Shown here piece after piece: positions 16,073 through 24,149 of a stretch of 64,000 nucleotides of DNA. The stretch is from a bacterium M00.F.Ca.ET.205.01.1.1 (GTDB lineage: Bacteria > Pseudomonadota > Alphaproteobacteria > Rhizobiales > Rhizobiaceae). The notes beneath the pieces were generated by a model that made no database searches, was not told where the DNA came from, and saw only the letters and a list, made by a program, of their open reading frames with translations. Positions within the stretch are counted from its first letter, which is position 1. The number at the start of each line of letters is the position of its first letter. A program made the translations under genes and the position numbers. Location: positions 213,818-277,817 of the forward strand of contig SRUQ01000010.1 of the NCBI GenBank assembly GCA_004791255.1, given 5' to 3'.

Positions 16073-17716
16073 TTACTCCGAACCACGCAATTGATGGATG
16101 TGTCCCACCAGGCCGGCGGTCGAGGCATCCCGCTTTGCGGCACTTTCCTTGCCTTCCACGACAGGCAGCAGGCCGGTGGCCAGTTCCTTGCCGAGTTCGA
16201 CACCCCACTGGTCGAACGAATTGATGTTGAACAGCGTGCCCTCGACGAAGACGCGGTGCTCATAGAGGGCGATCAACCGGCCCAGCGTGCGCGGGTCGAG
16301 CTTGCGGTAGAGGATGGTCATCGACGGCCGGTTACCGGAGAAGACGCGGTGCGGCGCTATCTTGTCGACATCGGCCGGCTTCATGCCCTTGGCCAGCATC
16401 TGGGCGCGCGCTTCCTCCAGCGTGCGGCCCTTCATCAAGGCTTCCGACTGCGCCAGGCAGTTGGCCAGCAGTAGATCATGCTGATGCTTGAGATCAGGCT
16501 CGTGGCCAACGGCCGCGGCCAGGAACTCGACCGGAATGAGATCGGTGCCCTGGTGCAGCAGCTGGAAGAAGGCGTGCTGGCCATTGGTGCCCGGCTCGCC
16601 CCAGACCAGCGGCCCGGTCGGCGTCGTCACATGGGTGCCGTCGAGGGTGACGCTCTTGCCGTTCGATTCCATGTCGAGCTGCTGCAGATAGGCCGGCAGC
16701 CTGGACAGGCGCTGGTCGTAGGGGATGACGGCGCGGGCCGGATACTGGCAGATGACGCGGTGCCACCAGCCGACCAGCCCGAGCAGCGCCGGCAGGTTCT
16801 GTTGCAAGGGTGCGGAGCGGAAATGCTCGTCCATCTCGTGCGCGCCATCGAGAAAGGCGCGGAAATTTTTCGGGCCGATGGCGATCATGACCGGCAGGCC
16901 GATGGCGCCCCAGAGTGAGTAGCGGCCGCCGACCCAGTCCCAGAAGCCGAAGACGCGGTCGGATTCGATGCCGAACTTGGCCACCAGGTCGAGCGCGGTG
17001 GAGACGGCGGCGAAATGCTTGCCGACCGCTTCCTTGCCAAGCGCCTTCTGCACCCATTCGCGCGCGGTTTGCGCATTGGTCATCGTCTCGACGGTGGTGA
17101 AAGTCTTGGAGGCGATGATGAACAGTGTGGTCTCGGCGGAGAGGCCCTTCAGCGTGTCGTGGATATGGGCGCCGTCGATGTTTGAGACGTAATGCGCGCG
17201 CGGCCCGTCATGATAGGGCGCCAGCGCCAGCGTCGCCATGGCCGGGCCGAGGTCGGAGCCGCCGATGCCGATGTTGACGATGTCGGTGATTGTCTTGCCG
17301 GTGGCGCCGGCCGCCTTGCCGGACCGAATGGCATCGGCGAACGCGCCCATCGCGTCGAGCACTGCAATCACGTCGGCCTTGACGTCCTGGCCGTCGACCG
17401 TGACGCCCTTGCCGGTCAGGTTGCGCAGCGCCGTGTGCAGCACGGCGCGGTCCTCGGTGAGGTTGATCTTCTTGCCGGCGAACATGGCGGCGCGGCGGCC
17501 CGCGAGATCGGCGGCGTCAGCCAGCTTTTCCAGAAGCTCCATCGTGCGCGCGTCGACGGCGCATTTGGACCAGTCGAGCAACAGGTCGCCATCGGAGGCG
17601 GAGAAGGTCTGGAACCGCTTGGGGTCGGCGGCGAAGGCCTGGCGCATGCTGGCGGGCGCCGCGGCGCGATGGTCGCGCAAGGCGGCGAGCTGTTTCTGGA
17701 AGGCTGATTGATCCAC
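16073..17716 (-). CDS. pgi: Glucose-6-phosphate isomerase
   Basis: 547-residue enzyme interconverting glucose 6-phosphate and fructose 6-phosphate in the cytosol. Landmarks are GIGGSDLGPAMA, VSNIDGAHI, KTFTTVETMTNA, WDWVGGRYSLWGAIG and QWGVELGKELA, all expected for Pgi, and the length equals that of the enterobacterial enzyme. Start GTG 17716 has AGGAGT upstream; the open frame extends another 42 codons without support. It is followed by the HAD phosphatase gene after 5 bases. Confidence 0.96.
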   Translation of the reverse strand: MDQSAFQKQLAALRDHRAAAPASMRQAFAADPKRFQTFSASDGDLLLDWSKCAVDARTMELLEKLADAADLAGRRAAMFAGKKINLTEDRAVLHTALRNLTGKGVTVDGQDVKADVIAVLDAMGAFADAIRSGKAAGATGKTITDIVNIGIGGSDLGPAMATLALAPYHDGPRAHYVSNIDGAHIHDTLKGLSAETTLFIIASKTFTTVETMTNAQTAREWVQKALGKEAVGKHFAAVSTALDLVAKFGIESDRVFGFWDWVGGRYSLWGAIGLPVMIAIGPKNFRAFLDGAHEMDEHFRSAPLQQNLPALLGLVGWWHRVICQYPARAVIPYDQRLSRLPAYLQQLDMESNGKSVTLDGTHVTTPTGPLVWGEPGTNGQHAFFQLLHQGTDLIPVEFLAAAVGHEPDLKHQHDLLLANCLAQSEALMKGRTLEEARAQMLAKGMKPADVDKIAPHRVFSGNRPSMTILYRKLDPRTLGRLIALYEHRVFVEGTLFNINSFDQWGVELGKELATGLLPVVEGKESAAKRDASTAGLVGHIHQLRGSE

Positions 17717-17958
17717 TGGCGGGGGACTCCTGGCGTTTTCGACGCACCATATCAGACCGGATGTTTCCGGCGCGTGTCGTCGCGGCAAAACTATTGAGGC
17801 GAATTGCCTGCCGCAATACGCGGCGGTGAGGCACGGCGTCACGTAATGGTGTTATTGCCCGGTTTTTTCGGCGAGGGATCGACGAAGGATCACTGGCATA
17901 AATCCCAACGATCAGAAAAATTGATTGGCGCAACCCCTTGTGCCACCCATACACTTGA

Positions 17959-17985
17959 CTGGTCCAGCCAAATGAAAATGGCTGG
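17959..17985. promoter_or_regulatory. Candidate MocR operator upstream of the MocR gene
   Basis: CTGGTCCAG (17959-17967) is a short palindrome. The wider inverted repeat CCAGCCA (17964-17970) / TGGCTGG (17979-17985) overlaps it, ending 20 bases before the start codon. The heptamer TGGTCCA also occurs, inverted, at 19647-19653 in front of the mttB-like gene. TGG-CCA half-sites of this kind are usual for MocR/TauR-type regulators. A 7-mer match can occur by chance. Confidence 0.4.
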
Positions 17986-18005
17986 CCATCCGAGGAAGAT
18001 TTCCC

Positions 18006-19499
18006 ATGCCACAGCGCAATGACACGGCCATATGGTCCGGCCTGTTCCGGATTTCGGCCGAATCCGGCCAGACCCTCCAGGCACAGATCCGCCAGGCCAT
18101 CGTGGCCGCCATTCTCGACCGCCAGATCGCCGCTTCGATGCCGCTTCCGTCCTGCCGGATCCTGGCCGAGAAACTGGGCGTGGCACGCGGCACCGTGGTG
18201 CTGGCCTTCCAGCAGCTCGTCGACCAGGGCTTCCTGGTGGCGCGCGAGCGGCGCGGCCATTTCGTCAATCCCGAGGTGCTGGCAACGCCGGCCAAGCCGC
18301 ACCAGAAGGCGCCCGACCAGGCCAACGAAATCGACTGGAAGGCGCGCCGCCAGATCGCCGCCAGCGACATGCCGCCGCCGGCCAAGCACGAGAACTGGAT
18401 CAAGTCGTCCTACCCCTTCGTCTACGGCCAGTTCGACCCGGCGCTGTTCCCGACCGCCGAATGGCGCGAGTGCAACCGCATGGCGCTGGCGGTGCTCGAA
18501 ATCCGCAACTGGGCCTCCGACATGGTCGATCGCGACGACCCGCTTTTGATCGAGCAGATCCAGGCGCGGCTTCTACCCAGGCGCGGCATCTTCGCCAATC
18601 CGGACGAGATCATCGTCACGCTAGGCGCCCAGAACGCGCTCTACATGCTGGCTTCGCTGCTGATGACCAAGGGCTCGAAGGTGGCGATGGAGGACCCCGG
18701 TTATCCCGACGCGCGGTCGATCTTCCGCCTGGCGGGCGCCGACATCCAGCCGGTGCCGGTCGACCAGTCCGGCATCGTAACCTCTTCTATTCCCAATGAT
18801 TCCGGCTTCGTCTTCGTGACGCCGAGCCATCATTGCCCGACCATGGTGCCGCTGTCGGCGGAGCGGCGGCAGGACCTCCTGGCGCGCGCCAACCGCTACA
18901 ATCAGATCATCATCGAAGACGGCTATGACAGCCAGCTTCTCGACGAGGCGCCGCAGCAGGCTTTGAAGAGCCTCGATCGTTCCGGCCGCGTCGTCTATGT
19001 CGGCTCGATGTCGAAGACGCTGGCGCCCGGCCTGCGGCTTGGCTACATCGTCGCTTCGGCTGGACTAATCGCCGAGCTCAGGGCGTTGCGCCGTTTCATG
19101 CTGCGCCATCCGCCGGCCAACAACCAGCGCGCCGTCGCGCTGTTCCTGTCGCTCGGCCATCACGAAGCACTGGTGCGGCGGCTGTCGAGCGCCTTCGACG
19201 AGCGGCGCAAGCGGCTGGTCCATGCGATTTCCGCTTTCCTGCCCGAATGGCGTTCGACCGATTCGGCCGGCGGCACGTCGCTGTGGCTGGAGGGGCCGCG
19301 CGGCACCGATTCGCGCGGACTGGCGGAAGCCGCGGCCTCGCGCAGCGTCATCATCGAGCCGGGAGACCGCTTCTTCGACCGCACCGAAAAGCCCTCACGT
19401 TTCATGCGCTTGGGCATCTCGTCGATCGCGCTGCAGCATATCGAACCCGGTATCCGGGAACTGGCCACCGCCGCCGGGCGCCGGCCCGCCGCGGCCTGA
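18006..19499 (+). CDS. MocR-type regulator (GntR DNA-binding plus aminotransferase domain)
   Basis: 497-residue fusion. The winged-helix GntR domain is at about residues 20-85 (LPSCRILAEKLGVARGTVVLAFQQLVDQGF), followed by a linker and a fold-type I aminotransferase-like domain with PLP lysine K337 in GSMSKTLAPGLRLGY. Regulators of this class sense an amino compound through PLP and usually control adjacent genes for amine or amino-acid use. The next gene, in the same direction, is an MttB-family methyltransferase, its likely target. A terminator follows the gene, so mttB has its own promoter. Confidence 0.92.
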   Translation: MPQRNDTAIWSGLFRISAESGQTLQAQIRQAIVAAILDRQIAASMPLPSCRILAEKLGVARGTVVLAFQQLVDQGFLVARERRGHFVNPEVLATPAKPHQKAPDQANEIDWKARRQIAASDMPPPAKHENWIKSSYPFVYGQFDPALFPTAEWRECNRMALAVLEIRNWASDMVDRDDPLLIEQIQARLLPRRGIFANPDEIIVTLGAQNALYMLASLLMTKGSKVAMEDPGYPDARSIFRLAGADIQPVPVDQSGIVTSSIPNDSGFVFVTPSHHCPTMVPLSAERRQDLLARANRYNQIIIEDGYDSQLLDEAPQQALKSLDRSGRVVYVGSMSKTLAPGLRLGYIVASAGLIAELRALRRFMLRHPPANNQRAVALFLSLGHHEALVRRLSSAFDERRKRLVHAISAFLPEWRSTDSAGGTSLWLEGPRGTDSRGLAEAAASRSVIIEPGDRFFDRTEKPSRFMRLGISSIALQHIEPGIRELATAAGRRPAAA

Positions 19500-19519
19500 T
19501 CCATTCCCCGATCCTCGAC

Positions 19520-19555
19520 GGGAGCCGCTGGCAAGCGGCTCCCGTTTCCTTTTTT
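19520..19555 (+). terminator. Rho-independent terminator of the MocR gene
   Basis: Perfect 10-bp stem GGGAGCCGCT (19520-19529) / AGCGGCTCCC (19534-19543) with a 4-base loop, followed by GTTTCCTTTTTT. It lies 20 bases after the stop codon and separates the regulator from the downstream methyltransferase gene. Confidence 0.85.
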
Positions 19556-19694
19556 GCCTGGCCCATTCGACTGGAACCGCTGGCTCATAGGCTGGGCCAA
19601 TGCCGGCGGCATAGTCGACACCAAAGGGGAAGAAGCAGGCCGATGGTGGACCAACCGCCGCGCTCTGCTTCTCGCAAAAGGTGGAGTGTCTCCC

Positions 19695-21281
19695 ATGTCA
19701 GTGGTTCTCGAAAAGCAGGAAGCGGCGGACCAACGGTCGCGCCGCTCCGGCGGACGCGAAGCGCGCCGCGCCATGCGCGCAGCACCGCTGGCCGACGACA
19801 TCAGGCCGGTGCGCGCCGGCCTCGAAGGCGGCAGCTACGGACCACTCAAAGGCAATGACCAGGAGCGCATCCACGAAGCGGTGCTGACGCTGCTGGAGAC
19901 GGTCGGCTTCGCCAACGCCATCCCCTCCTGCATCGAGGCGCTGGCCAAGGCCGGCGCCACCTATGGCGACGATGGCCGCATCCGTTTCCCGCGCGCGCTG
20001 GTGCTCGACACGATCAGGAAGGCTGCACGCAATTTCACCTTGCACGGCCAGGACCCCAGGCACGACATGGTGATCCAGGGCAAGCGCGTGCACTACGGCA
20101 CGGCCGGCGCCGCCGTGCATCTGGTCGATGTCGAGAAGCGCGAATACCGTGAATCGCTGCTGCAGGACATTTATGACGCCGCCCGCATCGTCGACGGGCT
20201 GGACAACATCCATTTCTTCCAGCGGCCAATGGTGCCGCGCGATATTCCCGACCCGCTCGAAATGGACTTCAACACGCTCTACGCCTGCGTGATGGGCACG
20301 TCCAAGCACGTCGGAACGTCCTTCACCGTGCGCGAAAACGTGCAGCCGGCGCTGGAAATGCTCTATGCCATCGCCGGCGGCGAGGAGAATTTCCGCGCCC
20401 GGCCGTTCGTCTCGAATTCCAACTGCTTCGTCGTGCCGCCGATGAAATTCGCCGAGGACGCCTGCGGCGTGCTCGAGGCCTGCGTAGAGGGTGGCATCCC
20501 GATCCTGCTCCTGTCGGCCGGCCAGGCTGGCGCGACAGCCCCGGCGGCGATTGCCGGCGCCGTCGTGCAGGCGGTGGCCGAGGTGCTGGCGGGCCTGGTC
20601 TATGTCAACGCCATCAAGCCGGGACATCCGGCGATCTTCGGCACCTGGCCGTTCGTATCGGACCTCAGGACCGGCGCCATGTCGGGCGGCTCGGCCGAAC
20701 AGGCGGTGCTGACAGCGGCCTGCGCGCAGATGGCGCAATATTACGACCTGCCGGGCGGCTCGGCCGCCGGCATGACGGATTCGAAGCTGCCCGACATCCA
20801 GTCCGGCTATGAAAAGGGCATCACCGACGTGATGGCCGGTCTCGCCGGCCTCAACCTCGTCTATGAATCGGCCGGCATGCATGCCTCGCTGCTCGGCTTC
20901 TGCCTGGAAAGCCTGATCATCGACAATGACATGCTGGGGCATTGCCTGCGCTGCGTGCGCGGCATCGAGGTGACCGACGAAGCGCTGTCGATCGACACCA
21001 TCGCCGAGGTCTGTATGAAGGGCCCCGGCCACTATCTCGGCAATGAGCAGACGCTGCGGCTGATGCAGACCGAATATTTCTATCCGGCCGTCGGCGACCG
21101 GTTTTCGCCGAAGGAGTGGAACGAGAAGGGCCGGCCCGACATTTTGCAGCGGGCGATCATCGAAAAGAAGCGCATCCTTGCCGAACGCTTCCCGCGCCAT
21201 GTGCCGAAGCCGCTCGACGACAAACTGCGCGCCCGCTTCGGCGAGATGATCAAGTTGCCGCGCGGTGGCATGGGCGGCTAG
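19695..21281 (+). CDS. MttB-family corrinoid methyltransferase, non-pyrrolysine
   Basis: 528-residue member of the trimethylamine methyltransferase (MttB) superfamily, which moves a methyl group from a quaternary or tertiary amine to a corrinoid protein. Recognised by the barrel patterns HEAVLTLLETVGF, RVHYGTAGAAVHLVD, VKPGHPAIFG-like INAIKPGHPAIFG and FYPAVGDRFSPKEW. The frame is open throughout with no internal TAG, so it is the non-pyrrolysine type, of which the described members act on glycine betaine or related compounds. Start ATG 19695 follows GGTGGAG. No corrinoid protein gene or RamA-type activase is beside it. Control by the adjacent MocR gene is likely. Confidence 0.82.
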   Translation: MSVVLEKQEAADQRSRRSGGREARRAMRAAPLADDIRPVRAGLEGGSYGPLKGNDQERIHEAVLTLLETVGFANAIPSCIEALAKAGATYGDDGRIRFPRALVLDTIRKAARNFTLHGQDPRHDMVIQGKRVHYGTAGAAVHLVDVEKREYRESLLQDIYDAARIVDGLDNIHFFQRPMVPRDIPDPLEMDFNTLYACVMGTSKHVGTSFTVRENVQPALEMLYAIAGGEENFRARPFVSNSNCFVVPPMKFAEDACGVLEACVEGGIPILLLSAGQAGATAPAAIAGAVVQAVAEVLAGLVYVNAIKPGHPAIFGTWPFVSDLRTGAMSGGSAEQAVLTAACAQMAQYYDLPGGSAAGMTDSKLPDIQSGYEKGITDVMAGLAGLNLVYESAGMHASLLGFCLESLIIDNDMLGHCLRCVRGIEVTDEALSIDTIAEVCMKGPGHYLGNEQTLRLMQTEYFYPAVGDRFSPKEWNEKGRPDILQRAIIEKKRILAERFPRHVPKPLDDKLRARFGEMIKLPRGGMGG

Positions 21282-21297
21282 GACACCTCCTACCAAA

Positions 21298-21696
21298 TCA
21301 CTCCGCGATCAGTCCGTAGCGCTCGACGACCTCGGCATTGATCAGTTTGGCATGCAGCGCCATCAGCACGATCCGCGCGTCGAAACTGTCACCGGCTTCG
21401 AGAGCCGCCTCGATCCGGCGCTCGGCGTCCAGGCGCTGCTGCGGACCCTTGGCGCTTTCGAAGGTCTCCGGACCGGCGATGCAGTAGCCGAACAGGCTCG
21501 CCACCTGCGGATAGGCCTGCGGCGGCGGCTCGTCCGGCCAGTGATCCTTCATCAGATTGACGATGGTGAGCTTTACACCCTCCGGCACCAGGGCCGGGTG
21601 TAGGTCGGCGCCGCGCAAGGCGGTATCAAGCTGCCTCAGATCGCCCGAGCGGCCGAACATGCCGAGGAAACCGAGGGAAGAGCGTCGTCCCGCCAT
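21298..21696 (-). CDS. Conserved hypothetical protein, 132 residues
   Basis: No family recognised. Soluble, no signal peptide or membrane span; the start MAGRRSSLGFLGMFGRSGDLRQLD is followed by a helical, acidic protein with KLTIVNLMKDHWPDEPPPQAYPQVASLFGYCIAG in the middle. Codon use matches the neighbours (high GC3), which supports a real gene. It converges with the mttB-like gene (gap 16 bases) and lies 66 bases after the chrA stop in the same direction, so it might be read through from the chromate operon. Confidence 0.7.
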   Translation of the reverse strand: MAGRRSSLGFLGMFGRSGDLRQLDTALRGADLHPALVPEGVKLTIVNLMKDHWPDEPPPQAYPQVASLFGYCIAGPETFESAKGPQQRLDAERRIEAALEAGDSFDARIVLMALHAKLINAEVVERYGLIAE

Positions 21697-21762
21697 TGAT
21701 GGTCCAATCCGTTTCCAACCACTTAGGCAGTTTGGAAGCGGAATACAAAATAAGCCGGAAAT

Positions 21763-23148
21763 CTAACCACTCGCCGCCAACAGCAAGACGCCGGCAAGGG
21801 CGGATCCGGCAAGCGTCGGCAGCATGCCGATTTTGAATTTCAGGATGGCGACCATGGTGGCGCAGGAAAGCAGCGCGGCTCGCCAGTCGATCGACGAAAG
21901 CACCGGCATATTCATGCCGAGGCCCGTCGTGTGCACCTCCCGGAAGACGACGTGTAGGGCGAACCACAAAGCGAGGTTCATGATGACGCCGACAACGGCG
22001 GCGGTTATTGCGCCAAGTGCTGCCGACAGGGCCTTGTTGCCACGCAGCGCCTCGATATAGGGCGCGCCGAGGAATATCCAGAAGAAGCAGGGCGTGAACG
22101 TCACCCATAGGGTGAGTAAGGCTCCGAGCGAGCCGCCAAGCAGTGGATGCAGCGACCCGGAGTGGCGGAACGCTGCCAGAAAGCCGACAAACTGCAGCAC
22201 CAGGATGAGCGGACCTGGCGTGGTTTCTGCAAGCCCAAGGCCGTCGACCATTTCACCCGGGGCGAGCCAGCCGAAGGACTGCACGGCTGCCTGCGCGACA
22301 TAGGCAAGCACCGCATAGGCGCCGCCGAAGGTAACGACCGCCATCAGACTGAAGAACCGGCCGATCTCGGTCCACACGCTTGTCGACCCGGTAAGCCACC
22401 AGATCAGCAAAACCGGCCCGAGCCAGATCGGCAGCCAGATCGCGACAGTGCGCAGCGCATGCCATTTGGTCGGCTTGACATGGGTCAGTTCGCCGCGCTC
22501 GAACATCAGGTCGACCGCGCCCTTGGTGTCGGCGGTATCGCCCTTGCCATGCGCGGAGCCGGAAAACAGGCCCGGAGCAACACGGTCTCCCAGCCATCCC
22601 GTCAGGCCCGCGAGCAGGATGACGAACGGGAACGGCACATTCAAAGCATAAATGGCGATGAAGGCCGCGACGGCGACCGACACCATGGCTTGGTTTTTCA
22701 GGGCACGCCTTCCGATCCGGATCACCGCCTCGATGACAACGGCAAGCACCGCCGCCTTCACCCCGAAAAACAACGCCGCGACAAGCGGCACGTCGCCATA
22801 GAGTGCGTAGAGGGCGCTCAAGGTCAGCATGACGAGCGCGCCCGGCACGACGAACAGGATGCCGGCGACAAGCCCGCCGATCGTCCTGTGCAGCAGCCAG
22901 CCGATGTAGATGGCGAGTTGCTGGGCTTCGGGACCAGGCAACAGCATGCAGTAGTTCAAGGCATGCAAAAAACGCTGTTCACCGATCCAGCGCCTGTCCT
23001 CGACCAGTTCCTTGTGCATGAGCGCTATCTGGCCGGCCGGCCCGCCGAAGCTCAGCAATCCGATTTTCGCCCACAGGCTCAGAGCCTCACGGAAGCTTGG
23101 CGCGGTCGGCTCGTCGACAAGCTCTTCCTTCGCTACCATGGTGCTCAT
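21763..23148 (-). CDS. chrA: Chromate transporter ChrA
   Basis: 461-residue membrane protein with two homologous CHR halves. The landmarks are FGGPAGQIALMHKELVEDRRW and LPGPEAQQLAIYIGWLL in the first half, and FGGAYAVLAYVAQAAV and TTPGPLILVLQFVGF in the second. It exports chromate from the cytoplasm. Start ATG 23148 overlaps the stop of the rhodanese-ChrB gene by four bases (ATGA), so the pair is one operon. The long C-terminal hydrophobic segment (LAGVLLLAASG) ends the protein normally. Confidence 0.95.
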   Translation of the reverse strand: MSTMVAKEELVDEPTAPSFREALSLWAKIGLLSFGGPAGQIALMHKELVEDRRWIGEQRFLHALNYCMLLPGPEAQQLAIYIGWLLHRTIGGLVAGILFVVPGALVMLTLSALYALYGDVPLVAALFFGVKAAVLAVVIEAVIRIGRRALKNQAMVSVAVAAFIAIYALNVPFPFVILLAGLTGWLGDRVAPGLFSGSAHGKGDTADTKGAVDLMFERGELTHVKPTKWHALRTVAIWLPIWLGPVLLIWWLTGSTSVWTEIGRFFSLMAVVTFGGAYAVLAYVAQAAVQSFGWLAPGEMVDGLGLAETTPGPLILVLQFVGFLAAFRHSGSLHPLLGGSLGALLTLWVTFTPCFFWIFLGAPYIEALRGNKALSAALGAITAAVVGVIMNLALWFALHVVFREVHTTGLGMNMPVLSSIDWRAALLSCATMVAILKFKIGMLPTLAGSALAGVLLLAASG

Positions 23149-23963
23149 GACACCTTGCCTGCGGCCGGCCAATTGTGCGTTTCCTCCGTCGCGTCGCGAC
23201 ACCAGCGGAAGAACGCGTCATAGAGCAGCATGCCGGCCTCCAGCTGTTCCAGATCGTCACGGAACATGCGTGACAGGCCAAGCGAGGCAGCGAGAAAGCC
23301 GGCGGCCTGGGGAACCAGATCGAGGCGCGCGGTATCGGCCGCGCGCACAATCATGGCAAGGCGATCGAGCGCCTCCGATTCCAACCCGAACTCCTCGATC
23401 ATGGTGTCGAAGGTGCAGCGTTCGCCGCGATGGCTCCAGAACACATTGTCGATGTCGAAGGGCACCGCCCGAAAGCGGTCGGCGACAGCCGGGACCTCAG
23501 TGGGGTCGACAAACAGAAACACCGCGTCGGGGTCGATGAAACGCCGGATCAGCCATGGGCAGGCGATGCGATCGACTTTCGGCCGGGTCCGCGTCACCCA
23601 TACGGTGCGGCCCTTTTCGTCGCGCGGCGGCAATTTTTCGGTGCGAACCAGAAGCCCGCCGGCATCGCGCCAGGCTTCAAAGCCGCCTTCCAGGGATTCG
23701 GCAGGAACCCCCTCGTGCCGAAGCCAGGCGGCAACGCCTTGCGAGAGTTTCTGGCCCTTCTGGCAGACGACGGCCACCGGCTTGCCGGCGAGCGCGGCCG
23801 CCCAGGTCGAAACGGTTCTGAAATCGCGCCGGGTCGAGGCCGGCAGCAGGCGCGGATCGGCGGCGAAATCCTCATCGATGCGAACATCGACGATCACGGG
23901 CGCGCCTGGCAGACCGACGAGGCGGATTAGTTGCGATACGGTGATAGCGGTTGTTGACGGCAT
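23145..23963 (-). CDS. chrB: Rhodanese-ChrB fusion protein (chromate resistance)
   Basis: 272 residues. Residues 1 to about 115 form a rhodanese-like sulfurtransferase domain with the active-site cysteine C67 in VVCQKGQKLSQG. Residues from about 125 form the ChrB C-terminal domain (KVDRIACPWLIRRFIDPDAVFLFV, HRGERCTFDTMIEEF). Ordinary ChrB has a different N-terminal domain, so this is the rhodanese variant. ChrB proteins control or assist chromate efflux. Start ATG 23963 follows AGGAGGTGGACGCC. The four-base overlap with chrA shows a two-gene operon. Confidence 0.88.
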   Translation of the reverse strand: MPSTTAITVSQLIRLVGLPGAPVIVDVRIDEDFAADPRLLPASTRRDFRTVSTWAAALAGKPVAVVCQKGQKLSQGVAAWLRHEGVPAESLEGGFEAWRDAGGLLVRTEKLPPRDEKGRTVWVTRTRPKVDRIACPWLIRRFIDPDAVFLFVDPTEVPAVADRFRAVPFDIDNVFWSHRGERCTFDTMIEEFGLESEALDRLAMIVRAADTARLDLVPQAAGFLAASLGLSRMFRDDLEQLEAGMLLYDAFFRWCRDATEETHNWPAAGKVS

Positions 23964-24040
23964 GGCGTCCACCTCCTGAACAGAGAAGCCTGGACGCGAA
24001 CGTTGGGCTGACGCCTCACGGGGTCGTCGCGATACACCCC
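23964..24040 (-). promoter_or_regulatory. Candidate chrB leader RNA sequestering the ribosome site
   Basis: In the minus-strand leader, GCGTCC (complement of 23992-23997) pairs with GGACGC (complement of 23965-23970) directly next to the start codon, with the AGGAGG ribosome site in the loop. A competing stem, GGCGTC (complement of 24010-24015) with GACGCC (complement of 23964-23969), would use the same bases. A third stem, GGGGT/ACCCC, spans 24020-24040. Two mutually exclusive pairings over a start codon are typical of a switch. Conserved chrB-type leader motifs are known from Rhizobiales; a match was not computed. Confidence 0.4.
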
Positions 24041-24080
24041 TTGCCATCATGGTGGAATTGTTGGGTACGCTTGTCAAGGA

Positions 24081-24122
24081 CGACGCGCGGCGGCCTGACC
24101 TGGATCAAGCCGCCGTCCGTCG
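24081..24122 (-). terminator. Hairpin after the dehydratase gene
   Basis: Inverted repeat with 12 of 14 positions paired (24081-24094 with 24109-24122), GC-rich, 28 bases beyond the dehydratase stop on the minus strand. There is no clear T-run, so termination is only probable. It would isolate the chromate operon from the dehydratase. Confidence 0.4.
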
Positions 24123-24149
24123 TTCAAGCAAGCCCCTGCGACCAGGCGC

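Noticed and set aside
19695..21281. Pyrrolysine-containing MttB
   Set aside because: The frame is uninterrupted, with no in-frame TAG.
24041..24077. Sigma-70 promoter for the chrB operon (TTGACA on the minus strand at 24077-24072)
   Set aside because: The -35 is good but no -10 at 16-19 bases matches well, so it is not listed.
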